From positions 110-64,109 of the forward strand of contig NZ_ATYT01000004.1 of the NCBI RefSeq assembly GCF_000427825.1: a stretch of 64,000 bases of DNA, read 5' to 3'. The position numbers and the translations under genes were made by a program. Source of the stretch: Thermocrispum municipale DSM 44069. Lineage in GTDB: Bacteria; Actinomycetota; Actinomycetes; Mycobacteriales; Pseudonocardiaceae. Below, one piece after another: positions 29,989 to 37,983 of this stretch (position 1 is the first letter of the stretch; the number at the start of each line of letters is the position of its first letter). The notes beneath the pieces were generated by a model, which had not been told where the DNA came from, made no database searches, and worked only from the letters and a program-made list of their open reading frames with translations.

Positions 29989-30019
29989 TGGCCCTGGCGT
30001 GGGAGGCACGCCAGGGCCA
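29989..30019 (+). terminator. Terminator of the sugar importer operon
   Basis: TGGCCCTGGCGTG (29989-30001) and CACGCCAGGGCCA (30007-30019) form a perfect 13-bp stem with a 5-nt loop, followed by GTGTCGTTTCTGGGTTT. Confidence 0.88.
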
Positions 30020-30061
30020 GTGTCGTTTCTGGGTTTGCCTTCCCCAGCCGTCTCGTTTTAT

Positions 30062-30436
30062 TCAGTCAGCTTGTTTCCGCTGGTCGAAGGCGACGCTATC
30101 CGCACATTTGACGACCGTCGCGCCAAGTCGCCCTATCCATACACCAAGATCACGCTGCACTTGACGTGCGAGCTCCCCGTCTGCATCTGCGAGCTCAGCT
30201 GTCAGCACGCGGAGCGACCTGACGATCGAGGGATGCGTCTGAGCGACTCGGACAAACAGACGGCGGTCTCGCTCACCACTCTCGACGGCACTGCGTCGAT
30301 CGATCTCGTAGCCCTGCGTGAGCATTTGCGCCTCGTCCACGAGCACATCAGCGTCCGTGATGCGCACGACACCGTCACCATCGCTGACCCAGGCCTCACC
30401 GTTCCCCGAAAGCATCGGCCCACTGTTCCAGCTCAT
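30062..30436 (-). CDS. Unknown protein divergent from the XRE cassette
   Basis: A 124-residue acidic, soluble-looking protein (GVVRITDADVLVDEAQML, RVAQTHPSIVRSLRVL, RQVQRDLGVWIGRL) matching no family I recognise. The ATG at 30436 has no clear Shine-Dalgarno. A better-placed ATG at 30452 (after GGGGG) opens another frame that stops after 18 residues, so the true 5' end may involve a small indel. Support for a real gene: normal amino-acid composition, and a partial copy of the cassette's palindromic operator about 32 nt upstream (30468-30485). Likely co-regulated with the rightward XRE operon. Confidence 0.5.
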   Translation of the reverse strand: MSWNSGPMLSGNGEAWVSDGDGVVRITDADVLVDEAQMLTQGYEIDRRSAVESGERDRRLFVRVAQTHPSIVRSLRVLTAELADADGELARQVQRDLGVWIGRLGATVVKCADSVAFDQRKQAD

Positions 30437-30467
30437 GGATCCAACATTTCATGCCCCCTTGAGATGT

Positions 30468-30485
30468 CAATAGAATCTGTAGGAT
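30468..30485 (-). promoter_or_regulatory. Partial copy of the XRE-cassette operator
   Basis: Read on the minus strand this is ATCCTACAGATTCTATTG, sharing the core CTACAGATTCT with the perfect palindrome at 30572-30590. It lies in front of the leftward gene, suggesting that both divergent units answer to one regulator. Confidence 0.5.
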
Positions 30486-30571
30486 CTTCGCACAGTCCCA
30501 CCTTCAGCGGCTCCGCGATCAGCGGACAACGCCGTCAATGTCACCGATTTGTCGGCACCCTCGAGGCTCTG

Positions 30572-30590
30572 ATCTACAGATTCTGTAGAT
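30572..30590. promoter_or_regulatory. 19-bp palindromic operator of the XRE/DUF6879 cassette
   Basis: ATCTACAGATTCTGTAGAT is a perfect palindrome (9-bp arms, one central T), 25 bp before the first GTG of the cassette, where promoter elements would be expected. The best candidate ligand is the XRE-DUF5753 protein encoded at the end of the operon. Confidence 0.7.
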
Positions 30591-30615
30591 TGCATCCTAA
30601 TCACCGGGAGGGACT

Positions 30616-30821
30616 GTGAAACTTACTCACCTCGGCACCACCAGCAAGAACGGCGGCTGCCCAGAGATCTACGAGACCGATCGCGGTACATACGTCGTGC
30701 AAGGGACCCGGTGACCGATCCTGAAGCGCTGGCCACGCTACGCGAGCGTGGGCTGCCAGATCATGAGACCGCTGTCGAAATCCCGAAAGCGCTCCTGACC
30801 TTCGTGCGGGAGGCTGGATGA
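30616..30821 (+). pseudogene. Small DUF6879-associated protein, probable frameshift
   Basis: A GTG after GGGAGGG opens HLGTTSKNGGCPEIYETDRG and YVVQGTR, then stops at 30712-30714. An overlapping GTG at 30711 opens VTDPEALATLRERGLPDHET and AVEIPKALL, stopping at 30821. Together these give the roughly 65-residue small protein commonly found in front of DUF6879/XRE genes in actinomycetes, but in two frames. One missing G (CGG-GTG-ACC read as CGG-TGA-CC) explains it. Alternatively the two halves are coupled, since GTGA overlaps remain. The second half overlaps the DUF6879 start as ATGA. Confidence 0.55.
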
Positions 30822-31336
30822 CCCGTCGCCTGCTGGCCGCGGAAGAGCTCGGCGCGCTGTTCCCCACGGTGCGCCGGGCCTCATGGCGGTGGGAATGCCA
30901 ACCGCAGTACGCCGTCGACGCAGACGAAGTCGCAGCTTGGTTGTCCGGAGAGCCGACTGCGGAGACCAAGGAAGACCGGGAGTGGCTGAACTACATCAAG
31001 AACCTGCACGCTCGCGGTATTCCGTTCGAGCGGGTTCGCGTCCTGGACGAGCCACCGACCACCTACCAGCGCTGGATCATCACCACAACTGACGCGAACG
31101 TCGCCGCAGGAGAGGACATCCGTTGGCTTGCCCGCCGCGATGCGCAAGCCGCCGGCATGCCGAACTACGACTTCTACATCTTCGATGAGAATCGCGTCGC
31201 CATCATGCGATTCGATGCCCACGGCGAGCTGACCGGGATCGAACTCGACGACGATCCCGCCGTAGTATCCGAACACCTGGCGTACCGCGCTCGGGTCTGG
31301 CCTGTAGCCACCACGCACAGACAAGGTGGACCTTGA
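30818..31336 (+). CDS. DUF6879 family protein
   Basis: A 172-residue soluble protein. The block FERVRVLDEPPTTYQRWIIT, then AAGEDIRWLARRDA and YDFYIFDENRVAIMRFD, is the DUF6879 signature. These proteins accompany XRE-DUF5753 regulators in actinomycete genomes and are of unknown function; partner, antagonist or ligand of the regulator are possibilities. An N-terminal LGALFPTVRRASWRWECQP segment is less typical. Both ends overlap neighbouring genes by 4 nt (ATGA and TTGA), so the operon is translationally coupled. Confidence 0.75.
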   Translation: MTRRLLAAEELGALFPTVRRASWRWECQPQYAVDADEVAAWLSGEPTAETKEDREWLNYIKNLHARGIPFERVRVLDEPPTTYQRWIITTTDANVAAGEDIRWLARRDAQAAGMPNYDFYIFDENRVAIMRFDAHGELTGIELDDDPAVVSEHLAYRARVWPVATTHRQGGP

Positions 31337-32169
31337 ACGTCGAGAAGCGACAGTTGGAGTTCGGCGAGGCGCTACGCCGACTGCGCGCTCAAGCCGGGTA
31401 CGTCACGGGTAGGGATTTCGCCAGGGACATTGGCTGGCAATCGTCGAAAGTCAGCCGGATCGAGAACGGCCGAACCCTGCCTTCGGTCACCGACCTCGAC
31501 GCGTGGCTCGACGCCACCGACCCCGCGCCGGAGATTGGTGCACGCCTGTATGAAGATCTGCGTGAGATCCGGCTGGCGCGTGAGGCATGGCGGCGGCAAC
31601 TGCGACGCGGCCACGCTCGGCGACAGCACCAAGAAGCTGTCAGCGAGCAGGAAGCCAAAAGGATCACGTCCGTCGAGATGTTCCTCGTACCCGGGCTCGT
31701 CCAGACCGCCGACTATGCGCGAGCAGTGTTCGCCATGGCGGCCGATCTTCATGGCACGCCACAGGACACCGAAGAGGCGGTCCGTGAACGACTGCGTCGC
31801 CAAGAAGTTCTTTACGACTCGAACAAACAGATCGAGATCCTCGTGCACGAGCTGGCTCTCCGCGCTCCGCTGGCCGGCCCCGAGGTCATGAGCCCCCAAC
31901 TGGACCGCCTCGGCACGCTCAGCGGGATGACTCACATTCGACTCGGAATCATTCCTCTCGACGCAGTGATTCCGACGGTGACCATGCACGGGTACACCAT
32001 TCACGACGACACGGTCATCGTGGAGATCAACCACACCGAAGTCGTCACTGACGATCGGGACGACCTTGCGCTCTACCGCACGATCACCGAGCGCCTGTGG
32101 GATGTGGCGCTGGAAGGCGAAGCCGCACAAGCCCTCGTGATGCGGTTGGCTGCACGCAAAGGAAGTTAG
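31333..32169 (+). CDS. XRE regulator with DUF5753 domain
   Basis: A 278-residue regulator of the type abundant in streptomycetes and relatives (BldB/WhiJ-type networks). The HTH is FGEALRRLRAQAGYVTGRDF then SSKVSRIENGRTLPSVTDL (residues 10-60). The DUF5753 domain covers about 95-275, with EMFLVPGLVQTADYARAVF, RRQEVLYDSN and ITERLWDVALEGEAA near the end. The TTG start overlaps the DUF6879 stop (TTGA); no better start exists. It is the likely binder of the 19-bp palindrome at 30572-30590. DUF5753 is thought to sense a partner or ligand. Confidence 0.85.
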   Translation: MNVEKRQLEFGEALRRLRAQAGYVTGRDFARDIGWQSSKVSRIENGRTLPSVTDLDAWLDATDPAPEIGARLYEDLREIRLAREAWRRQLRRGHARRQHQEAVSEQEAKRITSVEMFLVPGLVQTADYARAVFAMAADLHGTPQDTEEAVRERLRRQEVLYDSNKQIEILVHELALRAPLAGPEVMSPQLDRLGTLSGMTHIRLGIIPLDAVIPTVTMHGYTIHDDTVIVEINHTEVVTDDRDDLALYRTITERLWDVALEGEAAQALVMRLAARKGS

Positions 32170-32215
32170 TCGACGCCATTGGCACGCGGGGCGCTCGGAA
32201 AGCCCTGGAGACATG

Positions 32216-32250
32216 ACTGGGCTGGGGCCGCCCAGCGACCCCAGCCCAGT
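32216..32250. terminator. Bidirectional terminator between XRE gene and ybdD-like gene
   Basis: ACTGGGCTGGGG (32216-32227) and CCCCAGCCCAGT (32239-32250) form a perfect 12-bp stem with an 11-nt loop between two convergent genes. No T-run on the plus side. Confidence 0.65.
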
Positions 32251-32255
32251 TCACC

Positions 32256-32453
32256 TCAACAGCACCGTGCGCCGGGTTGAGCGGAGCGCTCGAAGCGTTG
32301 CCGCTCGTACTCCCGCCTGCTGAGCACCGGTTCTCCGGGGTGCAGCCGCTTGTGGTGCTCCACATAGCGGTCGTACTCCGTCTCGCCGGTGAGCTCGGCC
32401 AGGTACCAGCGCACTCCGCGCATCGTGCGGCGCACGCGTTGCAGAACGGTCAT
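32256..32453 (-). CDS. YbdD/YjiX family small protein
   Basis: A 65-residue basic protein: RRTMRGVRWYLAELTGETEY, then DRYVEHHKRLHPGEPVLSRR and EYERQR, the highly conserved YbdD/YjiX sequence. In enterobacteria this protein is encoded directly after CstA/BtsT-family transporters, is needed for their function, and here too its start overlaps the cstA stop by 4 nt. It is expected to sit at the inner face of the membrane with the transporter. Ends in a Cys pair (ARCC). Confidence 0.88.
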   Translation of the reverse strand: MTVLQRVRRTMRGVRWYLAELTGETEYDRYVEHHKRLHPGEPVLSRREYERQRFERSAQPGARCC

Positions 32454-34636
32454 GACGATCCACCGTCTTTGCCCGAGCCGACCGATTCGTCGCTGTCACG
32501 GACTCCGGAGCCGCCTGCCGGAGCGCCGACCGCGGCCAGCTCCCGCTTCTCCTCCGCCGTCGGCCACAGACCGGACGGCGCAACGATCTTGGACTCCTCC
32601 CACGGCTCCTCCGTGGTCGGCAGCGGTTCCGTCGCCCGCACCGCACGCCAGCAGACGATGATCGCGTTGCCGATCACCAGGATGACCAGGATGGCGAAGA
32701 ACGCCGAGAGCACGCCGTCGACCGTGGAGTTGGTGACCACCGTCGACATGTCGTCCAGGTCTTGCGCCGGCGCCAGCACCTCACCGCGCTCCAGTGCCTC
32801 CGAGTACTGCGCACGCTGTGCGAAGAACCCGATCTTCGGGTCGTCGGAGAACACCTTCTGCCAGCTCGCGGTGAGCGTCACCGCCGCGTCCCAGGCCAGC
32901 GGGATCGCGGTCACCCACGCCCATTTGAGCTTGCCGCTCTTCACCAGGATCACCGTGGCCACGGTCAACGCGATGGCGGCAAGCAACTGGTTGGCGATAC
33001 CGAACAGCGGGAACAGCTGGTTGATGCCGCCGAGCGGGTCGGTGACACCGGCCCACAGGAAGTAGCCCCAGGCCGCCACCACGATGGCGCTGGTGAACCA
33101 CAGGCCCGGCTTCCAGGAGACCCGGCCGAGCGGCTTGTACACGTTGCCCAGGGTGTCCTGCAGCATGAACCGGCCGACGCGGGTGCCTGCGTCCACCGTG
33201 GTCAGGATGAACAGCGCCTCGAACATGATCGCGAAGTGGTACCAGAACGCTCTCATGCCCTCGCCGCCGAAGACCTGGGCGAAGATGTCGGACATACCGA
33301 CCGCCAACGTCGGCGCACCGCCGGTACGGGACACCAGGGTGTCCTCCTCCACCGCCGCGGCCGCCGCGTCGAGCTCTTCCGGAGTGATCACGAAACCGAG
33401 GCTGTTGACGAACTCGGACGCCGACTGCACCGCGCCACCGGTCGCCCCGGCCGGGGAGTTCATGGCGAAGTACAAACCCGGGTCGAGGATGCACGCCGCG
33501 ATGATCGCGGCCACCGCCACGAACGACTCCATCAGCATGCCGCCGTAGCCGATGAGCCGGATCTGCGACTCCTTCTCGATCATCTTCGGCGTCGTGCCGG
33601 ACGAGACCAGCGCGTGGAAGCCGGACAACGCGCCACACGCGATCGTGATGAACACGAACGGGAACAGCTCGCCCGAGAACACCGGACCGGTCTCGTCGAA
33701 GGCGAACTTGGAGACCGCATCGGTCTGCAGCACCGGCGCGGCGATCACCACACCGATGGCCAGCAGCGCGATCGTGCCGATCTTCATGAAGGTCGACAGG
33801 TAGTCACGCGGTGCGAGCAGCATCCACACCGGCAACACCGAGGCCGCGAAGCCGTAGATGACCAGGAACAGCGTCAGCGTCTCGGGGTCGAACGTGAACG
33901 CGCTCGCCCACGACGACTCGGCGACCCAACCGCCCGCGACGATCGCCAGCAGCAGCAGGACGACACCGATCACCGACGTCTCGATCACCTTGCCCGGCCG
34001 GATGACGCGCAGGTAGAAGCCCATGAACAGCGCGATCGGGATGGTCATCGCGATCGAGAACGTGCCCCACGGCGACTGCGCGAGCGCGTTGACCACGACC
34101 AGCGCGAGCACCGCGAGCAGGATGATCATGATGACGAAGACGCCGACCAGCGCGGAAATGCCGCCGACCACGCCGATCTCGTCGCGCGCCATCTGACCGA
34201 GCGACTTGCCGTTGCGGCGCATGGAGAAGAACAGGGTGACCATGTCCTGAACCGCACCGGCGAAGATGACGCCGACGATGATCCAGATGGTCCCGGGCAG
34301 GTAGCCCATCTGCGCCGCCAGCACCGGCCCGACCAACGGGCCGGCACCCGCGATCGCCGCGAAGTGGTGGCCGAGCAACACCCGACGGTCGGTCGGGTGG
34401 AAGTCGACACCGTTGTTCAACCGCTCCGCGGGCGTCGCCCTGGTGTCGTCCACCTCGAGCACCCGTTTGCAGATGAACCGCGCGTAGAAGCGGTATGCGA
34501 TGGCGTACGAGCCGAGTGCCGCGCCGAGCAGCCAGATCGCGGAGATCGTTTCACCGCGCGCCAGCGCGAGCACGCCCCAACAGACGGCGCCGACGATGGC
34601 GACGGCTGTCCACGTGACTACCGACTTGATTTTCAT
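32450..34636 (-). CDS. cstA: CstA-family carbon starvation / pyruvate transporter
   Basis: A 728-residue membrane protein with about 16-18 helices. Family blocks are present: FHPTDRRVLLGHHFAAIAGA near residue 80, GYLPGTIWIIVGVIFAGAVQ, GFHALVSSGTTPKM in the middle and DAGTRVGRFMLQD. CstA/BtsT proteins take up pyruvate or peptides under carbon limitation. The ATG at 34636 is the first start after a distant GGAG; a longer frame would cross the promoter. It is co-transcribed with the YbdD-like gene. The divergent neighbour is a VOC protein gene. Confidence 0.92.
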   Translation of the reverse strand: MKIKSVVTWTAVAIVGAVCWGVLALARGETISAIWLLGAALGSYAIAYRFYARFICKRVLEVDDTRATPAERLNNGVDFHPTDRRVLLGHHFAAIAGAGPLVGPVLAAQMGYLPGTIWIIVGVIFAGAVQDMVTLFFSMRRNGKSLGQMARDEIGVVGGISALVGVFVIMIILLAVLALVVVNALAQSPWGTFSIAMTIPIALFMGFYLRVIRPGKVIETSVIGVVLLLLAIVAGGWVAESSWASAFTFDPETLTLFLVIYGFAASVLPVWMLLAPRDYLSTFMKIGTIALLAIGVVIAAPVLQTDAVSKFAFDETGPVFSGELFPFVFITIACGALSGFHALVSSGTTPKMIEKESQIRLIGYGGMLMESFVAVAAIIAACILDPGLYFAMNSPAGATGGAVQSASEFVNSLGFVITPEELDAAAAAVEEDTLVSRTGGAPTLAVGMSDIFAQVFGGEGMRAFWYHFAIMFEALFILTTVDAGTRVGRFMLQDTLGNVYKPLGRVSWKPGLWFTSAIVVAAWGYFLWAGVTDPLGGINQLFPLFGIANQLLAAIALTVATVILVKSGKLKWAWVTAIPLAWDAAVTLTASWQKVFSDDPKIGFFAQRAQYSEALERGEVLAPAQDLDDMSTVVTNSTVDGVLSAFFAILVILVIGNAIIVCWRAVRATEPLPTTEEPWEESKIVAPSGLWPTAEEKRELAAVGAPAGGSGVRDSDESVGSGKDGGSS

Positions 34637-34763
34637 GACGACAGGGGTACTCCAGATTGACCGTCGTGTTAAGAGTTTGGGTCGGGAATTTTTTCCCGAG
34701 CGATGAGTTCGTGCCGTTCGCCCGGTCTGCACAGGTAGCGGAACCGCCGACCGAGGAGGACGC

Positions 34764-35135
34764 ATGACCGCAGTACTGGATTCGCTGTTGCTGTCCAGCG
34801 ACGACCCGAAGCGCTTGAGCTCGTTCTACGCCGAGGCGTTGGGCCTTGCGGCGGAGGAGACGCCCGACGGTCACTACCGCTACCTCAACGTCGGGGGCTT
34901 CTACGTCATGTTCGACAGCCGCGACGACGTCTCCGGCCCCAATCGTGAGCCCGGCCGGGTCATCTGCAACATCTCCGTCGACGACGTGCCCGCGACGGCC
35001 GAGCGGTTCGTGAACGCGGGCGCGCGGTGGCTGGCCGAGCCGGAGAACCGGGACGGCTCGTGGTTCGCCACCCTCATCGACCCGGACGGCAACTACGTGC
35101 AGCTGATCCACATCGCCGACGAGCACATGGGCTGA
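34764..35135 (+). CDS. VOC-superfamily protein
   Basis: A 123-residue one-domain vicinal-oxygen-chelate protein: LLLSSDDPKRLSSFYAEALG at the start, then HYRYLNVGGFYVMFDSR, ICNISVDDVPATAERFVNAG and WFATLIDPDGNYVQLIHI. Metal-ligand positions at the start are not typical of glyoxalase I (no obvious H near the N-terminus), so binding or a different chemistry is possible. GAGGAGGAC precedes the ATG. It is followed 46 nt later by a sigma factor gene and could share its transcript. Confidence 0.85.
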   Translation: MTAVLDSLLLSSDDPKRLSSFYAEALGLAAEETPDGHYRYLNVGGFYVMFDSRDDVSGPNREPGRVICNISVDDVPATAERFVNAGARWLAEPENRDGSWFATLIDPDGNYVQLIHIADEHMG

Positions 35136-35181
35136 GACGATGACGGCGATTTTGTCGCGGGAGCGGGGTAGGGTCTCCGCT

Positions 35182-36186
35182 ATGTCCGCTCCCAGCGTCG
35201 ACGACGATTTTGTCCGGCTTGCCGACCCGTTCCGCCGCGAGCTGCTCGCGCACTGCTACCGCATGCTCGGCTCGGTGCACGACGCCGAGGACCTGGTCCA
35301 GGAGACCTATCTGCGCGCCTGGCGTGCCTACGACAAATTCGAGGGCCGCTCGTCGCTGCGCACCTGGCTGTACTCCATCGCGACGCGCACCTGCCTGACC
35401 GCGCTGGAAAGCAAGAGCAGGCGTGAGCTGCCGACGGACGTGGCCGATCCGGAGACCAGCAGCAGCGCGGAGAAGCTGCAGCGCGGCGAGGTGCCGTGGC
35501 TGGAGCCGATCCCGGACGCGATGATCACCATGGACGACACCGGCGACCCGGCCGCCGTGGTCGCCACCCGCGAGTACACCCGCCTGGCGTTGCTGGCCGC
35601 GATGCAGCACCTGCCGCCGCGGCAGCGAGCCGTGCTGATCCTGCGCGACGTGCTGCGCTGGAAGGCCAGCGAGGTGGCCGACGTGCTGGACATCAGTGTG
35701 GCCGCGGTGAACAGCCTGCTGCAGCGCGCGCATGCCCAGCTGGAGAAGACCGCACCGTCACCGGAGCAGCTCGACGAGCCGGACGAGTCCGAGCAGCGTG
35801 AGCTGTTGCAGCGCTACGCCAAGGCGTTCGAGAACTACGACGTCGACGAGATCGTGCGACTGTTCACCGACGAGGCGGTGTGGGAGATGCCGCCGTTCCT
35901 CAACTGGGTGCAGGGCGCCGAGCGGATCGGCGAGCTCATCGAGGCCTACTGCCCTGCCAAGCAGGCAGGCGACATGCGGTTGGTGCCGACCAGGGCGAAC
36001 GGTCAGCCCGCGTTCGCGCTGTACATGCGCGACCAGGCCGACGGCAGGTACAAGGCGTTCCAACTGCAGGTGCTCGATCTCGGCGCCGACGGTGTCCGGC
36101 ACGCCTACGTGTTCTTCGACGAGTCGTTGTTCGCTCGCTGCGGTCTGCCCTCGGTGCTGGAGCCTGCCCACCAGGCCGGCCGGTGA
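35182..36186 (+). CDS. ECF sigma factor with SnoaL-like C-terminal domain
   Basis: A 334-residue extracytoplasmic-function sigma factor. Region 2 is FRRELLAHCYRMLGSVHDAE then DLVQETYLRAWRAYDKFEGR and LRTWLYSIATRTCL; region 4 is MQHLPPRQRAVLILRDVLRW then KASEVADVLDISVAAVNSLL. After about residue 210 comes a 120-residue SnoaL/NTF2-like domain (FENYDVDEIVRLFTDEAVWE, MPPFLNW), as in sigma factors controlled by their own extension instead of an anti-sigma factor (the SigJ- and SigX5-like groups). I chose the ATG at 35182; an ATG at 35140 is possible. The downstream gene overlaps by GTGA. Confidence 0.88.
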   Translation: MSAPSVDDDFVRLADPFRRELLAHCYRMLGSVHDAEDLVQETYLRAWRAYDKFEGRSSLRTWLYSIATRTCLTALESKSRRELPTDVADPETSSSAEKLQRGEVPWLEPIPDAMITMDDTGDPAAVVATREYTRLALLAAMQHLPPRQRAVLILRDVLRWKASEVADVLDISVAAVNSLLQRAHAQLEKTAPSPEQLDEPDESEQRELLQRYAKAFENYDVDEIVRLFTDEAVWEMPPFLNWVQGAERIGELIEAYCPAKQAGDMRLVPTRANGQPAFALYMRDQADGRYKAFQLQVLDLGADGVRHAYVFFDESLFARCGLPSVLEPAHQAGR

Positions 36187-36761
36187 CCATGGCGCAGCCC
36201 GCACAGTCGCTCTCCGGCGGCATGGAGTTGCTGGAGCGCGCCATCAGCTTCGCGGTGAGCGCGTTCGGCGAGGTGACGCCGGATCGGCTGAGCGCGGCCA
36301 CGCCGTGCGCCACATGGTGCGTGCAGGACGTGATGGACCACCTCAACGACAGCATGAGCACGATCGGAGAGGCGTTCGACGACGGCTGGGTTCACCTCGA
36401 GATGGATCCACGCAAACAGTGCCCGGTCGCGGTGCTGCAGGACTCGGCGCGCGCGTTGCTGGCCACCGTGGCCGTGCACCGCGCGGGGCTCACCACGATC
36501 GAGATCGACGGCCGCGCGATCGCCGGATCGGTCGTCGCGGCCACCGGCGCGCTGGAGCTGGCCGTGCACGGCTGGGACCTCGCGCAGGGGTGCGGCTCCG
36601 TCCGACCGCTGCCGGAGGAGCTGGCGGCCGATTTGTTGCGTCTGGCTCCCCTGCTGGTCAGCGAGGACGACCGGCCCGGCCGGTTCGCCGACCCGGTGCC
36701 GGTGCCCGCGGACAGCTCGCACTCCGACCGGCTGCTCGCCTGGCTGGGCCGCAAGCCCTGA
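36183..36761 (+). CDS. TIGR03086-like DinB/mycothiol-isomerase-fold protein
   Basis: A 192-residue protein of the DinB-like four-helix group (TIGR03086/mycothiol maleylpyruvate isomerase N-terminal domain): LLERAISFAVSAFGEVTPDR, then TPCATWCVQDVMDHLNDSMS, and the metal-site region ALELAVHGWDLAQGCG. The histidines of DHLND and VHGWD are the usual metal ligands; a third is less clear. The GTG start overlaps the sigma-factor stop; an ATG two codons later is equally possible. Coupling to the sigma factor suggests a shared stress response, perhaps thiol-linked; this is inference. Confidence 0.8.
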   Translation: MTMAQPAQSLSGGMELLERAISFAVSAFGEVTPDRLSAATPCATWCVQDVMDHLNDSMSTIGEAFDDGWVHLEMDPRKQCPVAVLQDSARALLATVAVHRAGLTTIEIDGRAIAGSVVAATGALELAVHGWDLAQGCGSVRPLPEELAADLLRLAPLLVSEDDRPGRFADPVPVPADSSHSDRLLAWLGRKP

Positions 36762-36762
36762 G

Positions 36763-37719
36763 TCAGATGGCGGCGTGCGCGAACGTCCGCCGGTACGCCT
36801 TCGGTGACACGCCGACGATGCGGTTGAAGTGATGCCGCAGCAGCGCCGCACTGCCGAAACCGACGGCCGTCGCGATGTCCTCGACCGGCAGGTCGGTCTC
36901 CTCGAGCAGCCGCCGCGCCTGCGCCACCCGCTGCACGGTCAGCCACCGGTTGGGCGTCGTCCCGGTTTCGGCGACGAACCGGCGTGCGAACGTCCGCTCC
37001 GACATCTGCGCCCGCTTGGCCAGGCTGCTCACGGTGTGCGGCTCGGCCAGGTTCTCCAGCATCCAGTCCAGTACCGGCTGCAGGCTGTCGCACTCCCCGG
37101 CGGGAATCGGCTGCTCGATGTACTGCCGCTGTCCGCCTTCGCGCTGTGGCGGGACCACCATGCGACGAGCGACCGCCACCGCCGCGGCCGCGCCGCGCTC
37201 CCGGCGCACCAGATGCAGACACGCGTCGATACCTGCGCCGGTACCCGCGCTGGTCACCAAGTCACCTTCGTCGACGAACAGCACGTCCGGGTCGACCACG
37301 GCCTTCGGGAAACGCCTCGCCAGTTCGTCGACATAACGCCAGTGGGTCGTGCACTTGCGCCCGTCCAGCAGGCCGGCCGCGCCGAGAATGAACGCCCCAC
37401 TGCACAACGACAACAGCGTCGCACCGCGCGCGTGCGCCTCCCGCAGCGCTTCCAGCACCGCGGGCGGGTACTCCTCACGCACCGTCGCCGCCGAAGCGAC
37501 CACCAGATCGGCGTCGACCAGCGAATCCAGCCCGGACTCGGGAACCAGCCCTACCGGCATGCTGGTGCGGATCGGCTCACCGGGCCGCTCCGCGCAGACG
37601 CGGAAGTCGAACGTCGGCCCGCCGTCCGACCGGCGATCGATCCCGAAGACCTCGCACACCACCCCGAACTCGAACGGTGTGGTGTGGTCGATGACCGCGA
37701 CGGCGACGCTGTTCAGCAT
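36763..37719 (-). CDS. GlxA-type AraC regulator with DJ-1/PfpI domain
   Basis: A 318-residue regulator. Residues 1-170 are a DJ-1/PfpI-like domain with the nucleophile-elbow sequence LLSLCSGAFILGAAGLLDGR; the C-terminal part is an AraC helix-turn-helix pair (HTVSSLAKRAQMSERTFARR, LPVEDIATAVGFGSAALLRH, HFNRIVGVSPKAYRRTF). Such proteins are transcriptional activators that sense small metabolites. The ATG at 37719 begins MLNSVAVAVIDHTTPFEFGV, which fits the family. It is divergent from a 53-aa membrane protein gene, and a 10-bp inverted repeat spans the gap. Confidence 0.9.
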   Translation of the reverse strand: MLNSVAVAVIDHTTPFEFGVVCEVFGIDRRSDGGPTFDFRVCAERPGEPIRTSMPVGLVPESGLDSLVDADLVVASAATVREEYPPAVLEALREAHARGATLLSLCSGAFILGAAGLLDGRKCTTHWRYVDELARRFPKAVVDPDVLFVDEGDLVTSAGTGAGIDACLHLVRRERGAAAAVAVARRMVVPPQREGGQRQYIEQPIPAGECDSLQPVLDWMLENLAEPHTVSSLAKRAQMSERTFARRFVAETGTTPNRWLTVQRVAQARRLLEETDLPVEDIATAVGFGSAALLRHHFNRIVGVSPKAYRRTFAHAAI

Positions 37720-37741
37720 GGTCGCCAGAGTACTTGGCAGA

Positions 37742-37800
37742 AAGTTTGCGCACAAGGTCCGTTCTGCCACTGGTGGCGGAATTTTTATTAGCGCAAACTT
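37742..37800. promoter_or_regulatory. 10-bp inverted repeat between GlxA-type gene and small membrane gene
   Basis: AAGTTTGCGC (37742-37751) and GCGCAAACTT (37791-37800) are exact inverted copies, 39 bp apart, one adjacent to each divergent start. The AT-rich patch between them should contain the promoters. It may be the binding site of the GlxA-type protein. Confidence 0.65.
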
Positions 37801-37806
37801 AGTGAC

Positions 37807-37968
37807 ATGATGATGTTGACAGTCGCAGCAATCGCAGTCGTGGCACTCGTGATCTATCTGGCATGGCGTGGGCCGGAGGCCCAACGCGAACCGCGTCCGG
37901 CGCTGTTCGGCAGCTTCGAGTTCGAAGACCGGGACATCGAGCGGGTGCGGCAGGAACTGGTCCGGTGA
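37807..37968 (+). CDS. Small single-pass membrane protein (53 aa)
   Basis: An open frame with three consecutive near-start ATGs (37807, 37810, 37813) encodes 53 residues: one membrane helix (TVAAIAVVALVIYLAWRG) and an acidic/basic cytoplasmic tail (GSFEFEDRDIERVRQELVR). No family is recognised. Credibility rests on the clean hydrophobic-plus-charged design, the fit between the divergent regulator and the convergent helicase gene (15 nt after its stop), and the adjacent inverted repeat. No strong Shine-Dalgarno is present, so it could be leaderless. It may be a target of the GlxA-type regulator. Confidence 0.55.
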   Translation: MMMLTVAAIAVVALVIYLAWRGPEAQREPRPALFGSFEFEDRDIERVRQELVR

Positions 37969-37983
37969 GCTCGGGTTGTCGCC

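Noticed and set aside
29999-30619. Rightward open frame of about 206 codons after the sugar importer
   Set aside because: It starts inside the terminator hairpin, overlaps the palindromic operator and has low-complexity composition; the opposite-strand 124-residue frame is more protein-like.
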